Below are positions 1 to 11,759 of a DNA stretch of 64,000 nt, one piece after another. The DNA comes from Augochlora pura (lineage: Eukaryota; Arthropoda; Insecta; Hymenoptera; Halictidae): the NCBI RefSeq assembly GCF_028453695.1, contig NC_135776.1, positions 8,812,663 to 8,876,662 on the forward strand, read 5' to 3'. A program made the position numbers and the translations under genes. Position 1 is the stretch's first letter, and the number at the start of each line of letters is the position of its first letter. Below the pieces are notes generated by a model. It worked only from the letters and a program-made list of their open reading frames with translations, did not search any database and was not told where the DNA came from.

Positions 1-269
1 AAAGTCCTTATGGGATTAGAAACTCTTATTATTAATGAGGTAGTTTGTAACTGTAGCGATTCATCCTTTTCTTCGTTCCTGCAAATATTCCACTTATGTT
101 GTGCTATTTATTTAGCTGTGCTATTATGCACACATAAATTGTATTTTCCAATAGAAAGAGTCTTGTTACAAGTTATGCATTTATCTTTATATGGGTTATC
201 GTCATATCTCTGGAGCCAACTTCTAAAGATGGAATGTTCAAGCCATATATCTTTTCTGGGAACATCCAT
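1..269 (-). pseudogene. BED-like zinc-finger protein fragment, interrupted by a stop, runs off the left edge
   Basis: Reading the minus strand from an ATG at 269-267 gives a 53-codon frame. It holds a tryptophan-rich lead-in (FRSWLQRY), then C-I-T-C, then a short loop and V-H, the pattern of a BED/C2H2-type finger found in hAT-derived and related insect proteins. An in-frame TAA lies at 110-108, just where the second His is expected. The same frame resumes at once with I-A-Q-H-K-W-N, which looks like the missing end of the finger. A short duplicated AGCACA-type motif brackets the stop, so a small duplication probably created it. The frame then stays open to the window edge. It may be a decayed copy or an intact gene with a sequencing or allelic error. 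Family assignment is by eye from the Cys/His spacing; the function is unknown. Confidence 0.45.
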
Positions 270-639
270 ATTAATGTCACTGTCTACTTATAAAATGTCA
301 ATTAGTTAAAAAATAAATAAGAAAATTAATACTGAAAGAAGAAACTAACATTTATATTTGAAAAAGTGTGTTATCACCTAGTAGAGAACATAAATAAAAT
401 GTTTAGACAATAGAATATTTTGGTATCATGATATTGCAAAAGTAAAAAATTCAGATAAGAAAGTATGTAACATATTTAAGAAAGACAGTCAGAAAAACAA
501 GTATTAAAGAAGTATTAAATTATCATTTTTAAATTGTATCGATATAATAATAGTCAAGATATAGCTTACTTTCTTAGGAACTAAACTAAAATTCAAAATT
601 TATAAAAAAATACATGTTTTTACTTCCACTATATCTATG

Positions 640-905
640 CCTTATTGTGGAATGAAGTAAATAGTGACGTACACGTGTACTGGTCGGTTACATCATAAAT
701 GATGACAGTTGGGTGGAACATGACGCACTCAAAATCCATGTGATCGAGAGAGGCAGAACGAAACCAGCAGGTTCTATGTGTGGGTGTCTTCGTAGCGAAA
801 AATCTAGTACATCTGACCATGCATGTACAACCACTCTAGCGATCGCACTCTTGCGACGTATCCGTTCGCCTGACGCTTCATCTGAAACACACGGCGCGAG
901 TAAGT
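640..905 (+). promoter_or_regulatory. GC-richer island upstream of HspBP1, possible promoter or 5' noncoding exon
   Basis: This stretch is clearly richer in GC and CpG than its flanks and ends in a consensus splice donor GTAAGT at 900-905. A weak pyrimidine stretch followed by AG lies just before the HspBP1 start (near 1568). A noncoding first exon spliced into the coding exon is therefore possible. No TATA box or initiator stands out. This is inference only; transcript data would decide it. Confidence 0.2.
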
Positions 906-1601
906 TTAAATAAGGAAATACATACTGTGTTACGAAAGATTTTTATAAGGATCTTCAAGCATCGCTTATCTTTATTTTCATTTTAATATTTTATATACTA
1001 TCAACGTCTTCAGAAATATTATATCATAACTCCTTTGCTATTCAGAAAATCCTTTCACCACCATATTGTACACATATTCCATGTTAAAAGAAAGCAAAAA
1101 GAAATTTTTAATTTTTTGTAACTGATATAGTTGCTTAACTCCGTGAAAAAAGAAAAAGCGTTTTTTACACAGTATTTTCGATTTCACTATAGTTTACGTA
1201 AAAAAGTATAACGATTGTAAACGTCTATTAAAATGGTTTTTCTATAAAAGGATTGATCAGAAACGGAGAATAAATTATGTTAAAATCAGATTTCGTTCTC
1301 GAGGAAAATGGCTATGAAAAATCGTTAGTTTCGCGTGTATAATACATTGATTAAATACTGTACATATCTAAAATCTAAGATATCGACAGAAGTTTCGCGT
1401 CTACATAGCTCAGTATCTATGTCATATATTGTTTCTGGTACGGAAGCAAGTAAATACGTATACCTATACTGTGTAATTAATAATCTTTATTCGAGAACTA
1501 TAAAAAATATTGAAAAGAAATAACAGGAATTAAAATTATTCCTTATAATGTGCTTTTGTTGTGTTAAAGAAACGTCTGTGTAAGAAGAATATATTCAATT
1601 A

Positions 1602-3052
1602 ATGGGAGCAGCACATGCGACGAAGGTTACAGGAAAAATGGAAAGGTAATGACGAATTTGTTTTTTCAACCAACTTAATAATTATTGCTATTTCAGATTA
1701 ATTTTTAGTTATCTAATTATTCTGAACATTCTTTTAGATCACAACGTTCAGGTACAGATGGCAAAGTGGAGGCTCAAACAAATGCAAGTAGTAGTTCAAG
1801 ACCCTTATCTATTCAAGCTGCTCCAAGTACAAATAATACCGAGTCACACAATACAGTAATGCCGAAACAACCTAGGCAGCCAAAAAATATGCAAGGATTG
1901 CTAAAATATGCTTTGGAAGCAGCTAATACTGAAGATTCTGGTGACAAACCTCAGTTTACTCCGATGGATGAAGAAGTAGATATAATATTTTCAAATCCAT
2001 TAATAGAGTTTATGTAAGCAATGAGTTGCTTTAACATTGTGTTTATACATTTACAGAGACAACGGTTTTTAGCAGAGGCTCTCTCCTCCTTGTCATGTAA
2101 TGTTATTGAAGAATTACAGAAAGGTATCAAAGTATTGTCGAATGTAGTCGATCTTTGTCCAGACGATGATACCTCACAGCAGGAAGAGGCTCTAGAGGGA
2201 ATAGCAGATTATGTGGATAATGTAGATATTGCAAATGACTTCTATAAAATTGGAGGATTTTCCATTTTTGGTCCCTGTTTGAATTCTCCACATAGCAATA
2301 TTAGATGGAGAGCAGCAGATGTCATAGCTGAATTAACTCAAAATAATCCCTTTTGTCAAGATAAATTTCTCGAAACTGGTCTGTTCCCTGTATTATTGAA
2401 AATTATAGACACAGATCCTGTGGAAATTGTCAGAATCAAAGCTTTGTATGCTGTATCTTGTAAGTATTGATGTCACTTACTTTGTTACAAATTGAATTTT
2501 CCTATCAACTCTAGTAAAATTTAAATTTTAGGTTTAGTTCGTGAACATTCTGCATCTTTAAAACATATGGAAAAGTATGAAGGTTATTCTGTACTTTTGA
2601 GAGCTATGCAAAGTCCAGTGAAAAAACTGCAGATTAAATCTGCTTTCCTCTTATGTTCTCTCTGTTATAAAGAAAATATGGATGACTTGAAACTGACATT
2701 AATTAACATGGGTTTCATTGAACAAGCAACTGGATTATTAGCCAATAATGAATTAATTCCTGATATTAGGTACTATTTTTTATTCCTAATTTGCTTTGCT
2801 GATGTAATTTATTGGTTTCATTGTATCATTAATTATTTCAGGGATCAGTTGTTGAACATTCTTGATGGTTTGACCAATAATAATTTTCTCCCAGCCTTAA
2901 AGGAATGCAAGCGCCCAGAACTTTGTTTACAAACCACATTGGATCGCTGCATAAAAGAGTTACAGCAAGATGAAAATTTGGATCAATTAGATGTATGTTA
3001 TAGAATCTTAAAGAAGGTTTTCTCTGAGGATGACGCAGGTCAGGAGAGATAG
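1602..3052 (+). CDS. HSPBP1: Hsp70-binding protein 1 (HspBP1/Fes1 family nucleotide exchange factor)
   Basis: Five coding exons with GT-AG introns: 1602-1645, 1738-1975, 2057-2459, 2532-2769 and 2842-3052, giving 377 codons (human HSPBP1 is about 359). The family acts in the cytosol, where an armadillo-type helical domain clamps the Hsp70 ATPase domain and promotes ADP release. Visible here are a low-complexity Ser/Thr/Asn-rich N terminus, the conserved segment RQPKNMQGLLKYALEAA (about residues 61-77), and helical repeats from about residue 95 to 340 with IRWRAADVIAELTQNN, VRIKALYAVSCLVRE and KSAFLLCSLC, all diagnostic for the family. The start at 1602 is the first ATG in frame with exon 2 across the splice; a second in-frame ATG at 1638 could also serve. 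The introns are short (92, 81, 72 and 72 bp), as in insects. The last intron (2770-2841) is a multiple of three and has no stop, so unspliced RNA would still be read through. Nothing in the sequence suggests decay. Confidence 0.93.
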
Positions 3053-3184
3053 TTTTCATTAAATTTGATAAACTTTCCTCCGTGCATTAAGCTTGTAAAT
3101 TATCAGACACTGCTGCTAACAAACAAAGCCAAATATATTTTGCATACATTATTGTATTATACATCTTAATGTGTGTTCTAAAAA

Positions 3185-3190
3185 ATAAAA
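3185..3190 (+). terminator. Polyadenylation signal of HspBP1
   Basis: AATAAA lies 133 bases after the HspBP1 stop codon and is the first canonical signal downstream. The 3' UTR would be about 150-170 bases, normal for an insect gene. Confidence 0.6.
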
Positions 3191-3199
3191 TCTCGGTTT

Positions 3200-5424
3200 A
3201 ATGCATATGGCTTCCTGTACCATTAATTCATTAAGAAAATATTAACTTATAAAAAGAAATTAAAACTATTACAATATAGCAGTTGTTTTCTTTTTACATA
3301 CTAAAAGCATTATGTACATCTATACTATTGCACATTATATTTTAATAAATGTATGTATTTATTATTTAAAATGTTTTTTAAATAATACGTATACAATACT
3401 ATCGGTTAACAATAATCGAAAAATAAGAAGAAAATAGAAATATAAGACTAATTACAAGAAAGTCTTTCAAATAAATTTGTTACTGCGTGGGCGTTTTCAG
3501 ATATAGTATAACCTCGCCTATTCAAATATGACGGCATAAGGCAGTTTAAATAACCGAAAAATCTCGATAACATAAGTGAATTAGTTATTTGTGCCAGCTG
3601 TTCATATTAATAAATTGCAGATTGTATGCTTATATGACACAAATGAATTTGTGAATTATAAAGCAATAAAAACGTAACAATTTTAAGATATATATTTTCT
3701 AGTATTATACTAATATTATTAGCATAGTACTAGTATTATACTGCTATATTAAAATAAATATATTTTTTAGTATTACACTAATATTATTTTATTATATATT
3801 ATTTTCAACCTAATAACCAGATCAATATTTATTCTTTAAATATCATGACATCATATTGAGATTACAGTCTATTTTTAAATACATATTATTTTACATAGAT
3901 TCTAAGTTAAGTACAAAAATCGATTTTTATTTTACTCTAGCATGTCGTAATTAAGCATTTTTATGTTGTATAAAATTCCACAAACTATTTCTATATTAGT
4001 TTTGATAATATGAAAAAGTGAAGTTGATTAAATAATTCGGACTCGAATATTTAGTTGCTTCTGAAAAATTTGTACATACAAGGTTATATTGTAAATTAAT
4101 GTAATATTCTGTAGAAAATATTTTTGCTAGTTACACAAGGTAGTAGAAAATAAGGATTCGAAAAAATTCTCGAGTATTATATTTATTGATAGTGTAATCT
4201 ATATAAAAGTATTACGTATATGTAGTATAAGAATCTGTTGATTAAAATATGTTTGTTAAGTTTGTGAAACTTAACATATAAAGTGCAAACAAATCAATTT
4301 GAACCTTGTCTAAATGATGAATATACTTAAAACGACCTTTTCCAATAAATATCATACTTTTTGAAAACTATATCTTTGAATTGAATTTCTGCATTGTTTT
4401 AAATTATATTACATTGAACAGTTATGTCAATAATTCACGTACTTATTGTTCAAAAATTTATTTATTCCCACGGTACTATGTTTGAAATATAAAACTATTT
4501 GTCGACTAATTTGTTAACTATTAAATTTATAATAAATGAAAAACATGGGACGTTAGTTGTTGACTGTTCAAGTAACCTAATTACAGTTTTCATATTAACT
4601 ACATCTGAGCTATCGGCGGTTACATGTATAGGAAAAAGTTATTTAGAAGATGACCTTGACAGCATATTTCAAGTCCATCAAAATCGGTGAAGTGTCCCCT
4701 TCTCTAGATAGTATTTATCAATTGTATCTATACATGTTGAATTGAACTATATATTAAAAGATAACACGATTGATTTTAGAGCAACTTTTTCAGATATTTA
4801 CCAATTATAGATGTATATATTTAATTGAATGATTGATTTTAAAAGTAAGAGTAATTGGGACGGTCGGTGAATTTCTGGTAAGATATTCATAAAAGTTTAG
4901 GATATGCTCGACCGAGATTCGAGCATACCTGTAATTATTACTTCTGTTTACCAAAGTACTCTTGAGAGGTTCTAAATGATCTGGAATTATCTGTTCTTCG
5001 AAGTATTTTATGAAGAGTTCGAAGTCGACTAATCGAAGTTCGAACTTGTTTACGAGGTACTTGATTTCATCTCTAATTATAACTAGACCGTGGATTTTAT
5101 GCATCATTTAAGTAAAATGAATAAGTGAAACACGAAACTATAAAGACACCAGGAGAAATTAATACTAAACCTACCGCACCGTTCCAATTGACCAGTTTCA
5201 CATTTTAAATTTGAAAATTGTTATAATCACAAAGATCATTTCATAGAAAATTATTCATTCTTAGCTAAAGTACACGTTATAATGGAAATAAAAAGCATAA
5301 ATGCATTCAGTCTTGTAATTCTTATAAAGCAACACACGTCAGTCGTTTTTAGTGGTCGACAGATTTACTTATTACAATTATTAAAAGAGAAAAGACATTT
5401 TCATCTAACTTATGTTTCTTGCGA
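3200..5424. other. AT-rich intergenic DNA without a recognisable gene
   Basis: Very AT-rich sequence with short degenerate repeats (ATATTATTAGTATTATAC-like around 3690-3800). A minus-strand frame of 100 codons at 4805-5107 has an ordinary charged composition but resembles nothing I know, and in such AT-rich DNA it may be chance. At 5084-5110 is a copy of the CTAGACCG(T/C)GGATTTTATGCAT motif that marks a repeat family seen also near 26565, 41790 and 54805. Confidence 0.6.
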
Positions 5425-5428
5425 TTAA

Positions 5429-6045
5429 CACTTTACCGACCGCTGGTACAACAGGTGCGATATTGCACAAATTAACGTTAACGGCCGCTGGTAGAACAAG
5501 TGTATCATGTGCAATGTATTCAGGAAAAGTTGCTACGCAAGTAGTGGACTGTCTAGAGGGTGACACCTATTGTATTGTATTTTACTACTATTGTATTCTT
5601 TCACAAAATTATAATGTTCACCCGGTAGACGCACCCGCATGCGTTGTCATCCTATTTCTTGCGTAGCGACTTTTCCAGCACACGCTGAACATGCGCTGTT
5701 CGGTAACATAAACTATTATATAGTTAATAATTAATAATTTATATCGGTAACATAAACTATTATATAGTTAATAATTAATAATTTATATGGGTAACATAAA
5801 CTATTAATTATTTTCGATTCTTGATTTCTTGAATCATCTGTCAGCTACGTGCATTTTTATTTAATATTATGAATACTTTCAGCAATTAATTTTCAATATT
5901 TGTGAAGTTTACTTGACAATTGATTGCTGGTTTGCAAACAATACTTTAATTATAATATTGTCCATTCGTAAAATAGCAGTTTAATCTAGAAAAAACACTG
6001 GCAACCCACGGAGATTTTTTATAAAACCACGTGGTTTGTAAAGTG
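5429..6045. mobile_element. TTAA-flanked non-autonomous element (piggyBac-like), 617 bp
   Basis: The element begins CACTTTACCGACC after TTAA (5425-5428) and ends GGTTTGTAAAGTG before TTAA (6046-6049), so it has imperfect terminal inverted repeats and the TTAA target duplication typical of the piggyBac superfamily. No transposase frame is present. Internally there is an inverted pair of GCTACGCAAGTAG-like and CTTGCGTAGCGAC-like segments and a 44-bp tandem repeat (5701-5810). The superfamily is inferred from the TTAA target. Confidence 0.6.
5701..5810. repeat. 44-bp tandem repeat, about 2.4 copies
   Basis: The unit beginning CGGTAACATAAACTATTATA occupies 5701-5744 and is repeated almost perfectly at 5745-5788, followed by a partial third copy. 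It lies inside the TTAA-flanked element, so it probably arose after or with that insertion. Confidence 0.85.
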
Positions 6046-6899
6046 TTAACATAGACAAGATTGATTTTGCACAAAGATGCGCTGTTAATTAGAATTACTG
6101 CTTAAATAAAGAAGTTTATCAATGAATTTCTCGTAGAAGCATTTTTCTAATTTCAACAATTACGAAACATCGGGAACTAGACATCCGGATTGATTTGGTA
6201 GTTTTCGTGTTCCAGTTTGGTCAGACGAGCCCCGGATCCAATAAGTACACAAAATTACGTAGACGGAAAAGGTGGCAATTCTGCGGGACGTCTAAAGTGT
6301 ATTCTCAGCACTTGATGGACGAGTTTACACAAACTACAGAAGATTCCCAAGATTCCTGGCAATCGGCCAAAGGCAATGAGAGATAAAAGTTCCTCTTTCC
6401 CGCGACAGCGTCATCGTGGAAACTGAGAATTTGCAAATCGTGATCCGTTGCTGTTCGTTTTATCCTGGCTCGGTTTAGATCAGTGCTCCCATACACATGG
6501 CACATGATTTTGGACACTATCATTTTCGAGTATACTTATTTTTCAGCTAATAGGTTTCTATATGTATATTGAAATCCTTCAACCTTTTCTGTCATTATTG
6601 TCTAAAAAATTTCTCAACCTTATGTTATAATAATGAGAGACAGAAATGAAGATTTCATACATGATCAGTTAAATATGAATTTTATTCATTCCTTCTAAAT
6701 TGAAACTTCTTTTATCAAAGTCTACGAGCAGCAAGTAAACGAAGACTTACAGGAAACAAAAGATGTCTCGTTCTATCAGGGAAATTATTAATTCCTTACT
6801 GCAGTTTCTTTACAATCACAAAGGGTAGAAGTTCGTTGTCTATAATAAAATCTCATCGAAGGAGAAAATAAAAATATTTGTTGTGGACTTACATTTACT

Positions 6900-7300
6900 C
6901 GTATAGTAATGGCTTAACGACAAATTGACTCGATATTAATAGTAGTGACTTGACGGCAAATTGATTCGATATTAATAATAGTGACTTGATGACAAATTGA
7001 CACATTATTAATTGTAGTGACTTAATGACAAATTGACTCATTATTAATAGTAGTGACTTGACGACAAATGGATTTCGTACCAATAATCGTGTTTTGAAGT
7101 CATATTAACTCTGTATCAATAATAGTAACTTCAAGTAAAATTGACTCCATATATATAGTGGTAACACTATTGATATTGTGTTACCATGATCGATTACATC
7201 ACTAATACTGATACGGAGTTCAGTTGACATTAAATCACTATTATTGATACGGAGTCAATTTGACGTCACGGTATCACTAGTAATATTAAAATAGTGTTCA
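6900..7300. repeat. Minisatellite of about 36-38 bp arranged as two inverted arms around a hairpin
   Basis: Five or more units of the form TAGTGACTTGACGACAAATTGACTCGATATTAA run in one orientation from about 6900 to 7150. After the centre TGGTAACAC-tattgatatt-GTGTTACCA (about 7159-7186, a perfect 9-bp stem) related units continue in reverse orientation (GATACGGAGTCAATTTGACGTCA and others) to about 7300. Apparent repetitive minus-strand peptides here are an artefact of the repeat. It looks like a foldback element or a minisatellite that was inverted. Confidence 0.75.
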
Positions 7301-8566
7301 CCACTTGAAGGTTTATCGAAAAATTCAGGATGATAATAGTTAGCTCATGTGGGATCACTTTGTAAATAAGATGGCGGAATAACTTTAGTAATTTTAAATA
7401 TTTTTATTATTTTTAAAGATAAGCAAAAAGAAATGCTAAGATAAACAAAATCTATTTCCGAAGAATTTTTTATTTCACCTTCCACATGAAGTATTAATCA
7501 ATGTTTAACAATTATCGAGCGACTGCTGAAATATCCTGAAGGTCACTTAGAAAGATGAGCTTAACAATGCATGCAAAGATCAAGGGATATGTTATTTGGA
7601 TTATATGTTTTTATTTTATCGTACTAAAACATATATATTTATTAGTAACGATATATTATCATGATATGTCGCAATAAAGTAAAATTGTTTATAATGTAAT
7701 TAGTCTATGTAAAATAATTATAAATAAATACAAACATGCGTGACGATAACTTACACCAATAACTGGATGGAATAATATTTTTTAATCACCTAAAATGTTC
7801 TTGTTTCTGTTAAAGAAGTTGACAAATTGTTAATAATTATTTCACGGTGAAAAAAAGTCAAAATGTTCTTTTATAAATGTAGGTTTTCCATATATCTCAA
7901 GGTTATTTAAAAGTTTTTCAAAGTGCTTGCTTTACTTTTTATTTCAGTCAATGCAGAGGACGTTTTAATGAATTTAGTAATTTAATACCAATGATAAATA
8001 CAAAATGATTTCTGACCATTTAGAAAAAAAACACTAGGAATCACAAGAAAACACGACTACCATAAAAATATAAATATGATCACTTGATAATTTCGATATA
8101 GGCTCAGAATTTCAGCTTCTGGATTTTCTTGACTCTGTTGATATAGATTATCGCATCCAACAACCTTTATTCATGAAAATGTTGCTCCCCTAATAGACAA
8201 TCAGACTTTCGAAGAGGTTACGTGCGAGACCAAAGAATTTCAAAACCAGTGGGAGAAAGTTTTACGAATAAACAAAGCTGGACACTTCATGCGCACCGAT
8301 CTAATCAAGCCAGCGAGCATCTTTTCGCATCTTTGCTATCTTTTCGACTGTGAACGAGAATCGATAATAGATTAAGTAAACAGAAAAATATCGAAGCAGA
8401 GAAAAGAATGAAGAAGATTAAAAGCAAGCATCACGTAGGGCCCGAGAGATCAATAGAAGCGTAAATCCGCTTTACGAGCGGGGTCAGCCATACCCCGGAA
8501 GAACGACTATGCGGTCGGGATTTTAAGGCGAGGCCGTAGCAGGCGACATAGCGGACACAATAAAAG
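7301..8566. other. Intergenic DNA, nothing recognised
   Basis: AT-rich sequence; a somewhat GC-richer part begins at about 8420 and leads into the frame at 8567-8962. I see no exon, RNA gene or repeat with clear ends. Confidence 0.5.
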
Positions 8567-8962
8567 TCAGTCCCCACGTTCGACGAGTGCTCCGAACACT
8601 TCTTGATCGTTCTCCAAAAGGTACCAATCGACCGGCATTAAGGTTGCGTCCGCGTCGCGTCGCGTTCCGCGTGCAGGGTACTCCTCTCGTCGTATTAACC
8701 TTGGCCAGATCGTTTCCCTGTTCCGCATTCTAAAAATATTTACCGCGAGAGGATAGTTAGCCACGATAAACACCGATGCGACGATTCTTTCTTCGTCGTC
8801 TTCTGCTACCGGAACCTCCGAGTCCTTGAACACCGAACGTCTGAATGCTGCACGCGACAAGTTTGCTTCCGATAATGTCAAAACAGCTGGAAAAAATAAC
8901 CTTAACTCTTTGACTGATTTCGGGTGGAGGTGACCGCGTTTTTCTTTCGATTCTTCGGCCAT
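8567..8962 (-). CDS. Hypothetical 131-codon frame in a GC-richer island
   Basis: The minus strand has an ATG at 8962 in the context CCGAATGGCC and stays open for 131 codons in a patch far richer in GC than its surroundings. The product is charged (many Glu, Arg and Asp), with no signal peptide, no membrane segment and no motif I recognise. A pyrimidine-rich AG (TTATTTTTTCCAG, read on the minus strand near 8886) and a GTAAAT inside the frame could be splice sites, so part of this may be an internal exon of an unrecognised gene. No neighbouring gene or repeat family explains it. The base composition favours something functional, but a chance frame in a CpG-rich regulatory island is equally possible. 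Confidence 0.3.
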   Translation of the reverse strand: MAEESKEKRGHLHPKSVKELRLFFPAVLTLSEANLSRAAFRRSVFKDSEVPVAEDDEERIVASVFIVANYPLAVNIFRMRNRETIWPRLIRREEYPARGTRRDADATLMPVDWYLLENDQEVFGALVERGD

Positions 8963-9104
8963 TCGGAAGTCTACATTTTAGTTTTACAAGGATTTGAATT
9001 AATCTGTCATATTATTTTTTAATGGAAGTAATAAAAAAGAAATCTTTGGTTTTTTAGTTTAACAAATGTATTAGTTTTGGTTTTACGCGTTATCACAGTC
9101 GGAA

Positions 9105-9321
9105 ACATCGTTTTCATTCATAATAGAGGCTATATCGTTATATTTATTGTGAACTACTAATGGAAGTTAAGGTTTCTCTGTTGCAATGATGTAGATAACA
9201 CAATGCATTGTATTTTCTGGTGCGAAATAGTTGTTTTCATTGAATTTCAACGTAGCAGCTGCAGAAATAGCGATATCATAGCAGGGTCGTTGTTTTCACT
9301 CATAATCAAGGCTATATCGTC
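9105..9321. repeat. Pair of about 33-bp direct repeats
   Basis: CATCGTTTTCATTCATAATAG followed by AGGCTATATCGT (9106-9139) recurs in diverged form at about 9287-9320. The spacer of about 150 bp has no recognisable content. It may be a remnant of a local duplication. Confidence 0.5.
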
Positions 9322-10614
9322 AAAATTGGAGAAAAACACGGACGAATGTTGAGATATAATTTAAGTGTAGCTTATGCGATATTAAGAATTGGATTTTTAG
9401 GTTTTATTATCTCGGCTCGTTATATATGTTTGCAGTGCGATACTCAGGCTTATTTTACATCAGCAATAATAATTATCACAGTTTCAAATGAAGTTAAAGG
9501 TGTTCCACGCAAACTTGTAAAATGTCCCGCAACTTGTAATATATGCGTTGGAAAAAAGAATTTTATATTCAGAAGTTACGTGGTTTAAGAAAGCATTCTA
9601 TGCAGTGCATTTCAATAAAGGGGTTGCGGAGATTTGAACGTTTACTTTCTTTTTTTAAATGAGATAATATATTTTTTGTAACAAAGTATGGTAGATTATC
9701 GAATGCTAGATAAAAAACTAGTCCCTCATCTTAATTATGTGTATACGTTCGTAAATATACAGTAACAATTAAATGAAAAATATATAATATATGTGAAAAA
9801 CATGCAATATGTAAAATAAAAGAAACATGAAAAGTCTACAAAGTGAAAATTATATCTTCAAAATCGATAATTATATCTGCGCAAATAATGCAAATTTCTG
9901 TCCAGGTCCAATAACTTTATCTAATGTCTACAAAAATATGCATTTACATAAACATCTTCAGTTTACCTACAATTTAATCAATTATTCCTCAAGTAACACC
10001 AATTTTGTTCTAGTTTGCAATTTCACGAAGAACTGATTCTTGTTCGGTCGTTTGTTTAATCTACGTTGAAAACGATGGATTACAAATGTATTATTTTAAT
10101 TACTATAAAAAATCGACCCAGCATTAGCACGAATCAAATCGTTTTCTCCCTTATTTGGGCTTTCATAAAATCATTTACTTCGATGAGGATTTGCGGAAGG
10201 ATCGCGGTCATCTAATCTGTGATAAATGTTTCTGATCAAGCATGGTGATATTAATTCCTCGTGCCCCGCACGAAATACGATCTTACACGGTCTTGTGTAT
10301 CTACCGGAATTAACGCTGACATTATTCCCTATAGCTAAGGTAATTCTGTACATGCACGATGGCACTGTTGTTTGCGCACGCATATTATTTCTTGTTGCGA
10401 CCCGGCGTCAGGCGGCACCATAATTCTCACCGTACGCTCCAAGCGAAATACGAGACTCAATAATAGTGATGCCATTAAAGCATCGGTTTTCGTGTAACCG
10501 GTAGTATTGTAGGGTTTGCGTAAACTTTGAACGCGTATAACATTTAAACCAGTGGTTTGCGTACCGTATAACTTGAATTGTTTTCGTCTTATCGAAGAGA
10601 TATCTACGGGAATG
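9322..10614. other. Intergenic DNA, nothing recognised
   Basis: AT-rich with a mildly GC-richer patch at 10170-10620. Several 65-95 codon frames overlap on both strands in that patch, and none resembles a known protein. Confidence 0.5.
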
Positions 10615-11560
10615 TACCATGACTCCTAAAAATATTCGGACATTATTATAACTTCTACGCCGTATATTTAAATGAATATACAATGAAAGGAACAAGTCCT
10701 TTACAGTATATTAACCCCATGCACTATGATTTATCTTATAACTATATCGATTAGCACTGCTTCATTCTTTCATTTGTATATTACCGAAAATAATTGATTC
10801 TTGTTCTTTTGATCCTAAATATATTAAATTCCAATTTTACCAAAATTAAAAGATTAAGCGCTTGTGCGATCGGATATTATAAAACTTCAGAAAGCAGAAA
10901 GAAATTAAAAATTTATATATAAAGACAAATTTGTTTTATATCATTTTCCAAAATTTCATTGAAAAATATATGATTTTCAACAAGATATGTTGTTTTTATA
11001 TAGATTATATCACTTCTACATGTAGTGTGAAAAAATGCCGGCATTTTGTGAATGGCGGTGCAACAAATTACCATACAAATATGTGTTAATAATTTCTCTT
11101 AAAGAACGATAGAATTTTTGTTTATTGTACGTTTTTATTTGTATTTATTTCAATTTAAAGTTATATTTAAAGCTATAAAAATCAATTTTCTTAAAAATTT
11201 CTATTATTATATTAGTTTTATACCTTTGTCGTTTAATAATATGTTTCAAGAAGTTTGAAATTTAATACATTATTATTTATTTACAATCGATGGCATTTTT
11301 GTTTTCATTTGTATGACCGATTTAATTTTATGGGGATGAACAATCACATATAAGACACTAGTAAATATAATTCCTTTTCTTAATTTGTCTATGCATCTGA
11401 AGAAATTTGTAAAATTAGAATCGTGTAAAATAAAGAGATAAAACGACATCAATTATACATAAATAATAATTTTAAAAATGTGAAACTTCTTGCAATATAT
11501 TATTAAACAATGTAGGCATGAAACTTGTAATAAAAATTGAAAAGAAATTCATCCGTACAA
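10615..11560. mobile_element. Degenerate Tc1/mariner-like element, long copy, one end visible
   Basis: The left end TACCATGACTCCTAAAAATATTCGGACA, with the following TTCTACGCCGTATATTTAA, matches the end of the better preserved element at 18667-19223. The internal segment at 11400-11520 (ATCGTGTAAAATAAAGAGATAAAACGACATC and beyond) matches 18830-18950. The section 10785-11030 matches 17900-18105, which lies just outside the other copy, so two repeat families may be nested here. No transposase frame remains and the right end was not found. Confidence 0.5.
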
Positions 11561-11759
11561 AGCGAAAGAGAATTTTGTTTATTGTAAATGATTACAAGTG
11601 ACAGAAATAGAATTTTGACCGTCAATAATAATTATCGTCAACGAACAGAATGATCGATTAATCGTAATCGTTATTTACAATGAAAAATTGAAACCGTGTA
11701 GTATTTTTTAACTCGAACAATAAACATGATTTAATTAGCGATATATTATTGCAAAAAAT

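Noticed and set aside
2838..3059. 73-codon minus-strand frame
   Set aside because: Antisense to the last HspBP1 exon, whose plus-strand reading is clearly the conserved one.
4805..5107. 100-codon minus-strand frame as a gene
   Set aside because: No recognisable motif, no compositional contrast with the AT-rich flanks, and one end lies in a dispersed repeat motif.
6895..7083. Repetitive minus-strand peptide and possible CRISPR-like spacing
   Set aside because: The units are contiguous, without unique spacers, and they diverge and invert; it is a minisatellite in a eukaryotic genome.
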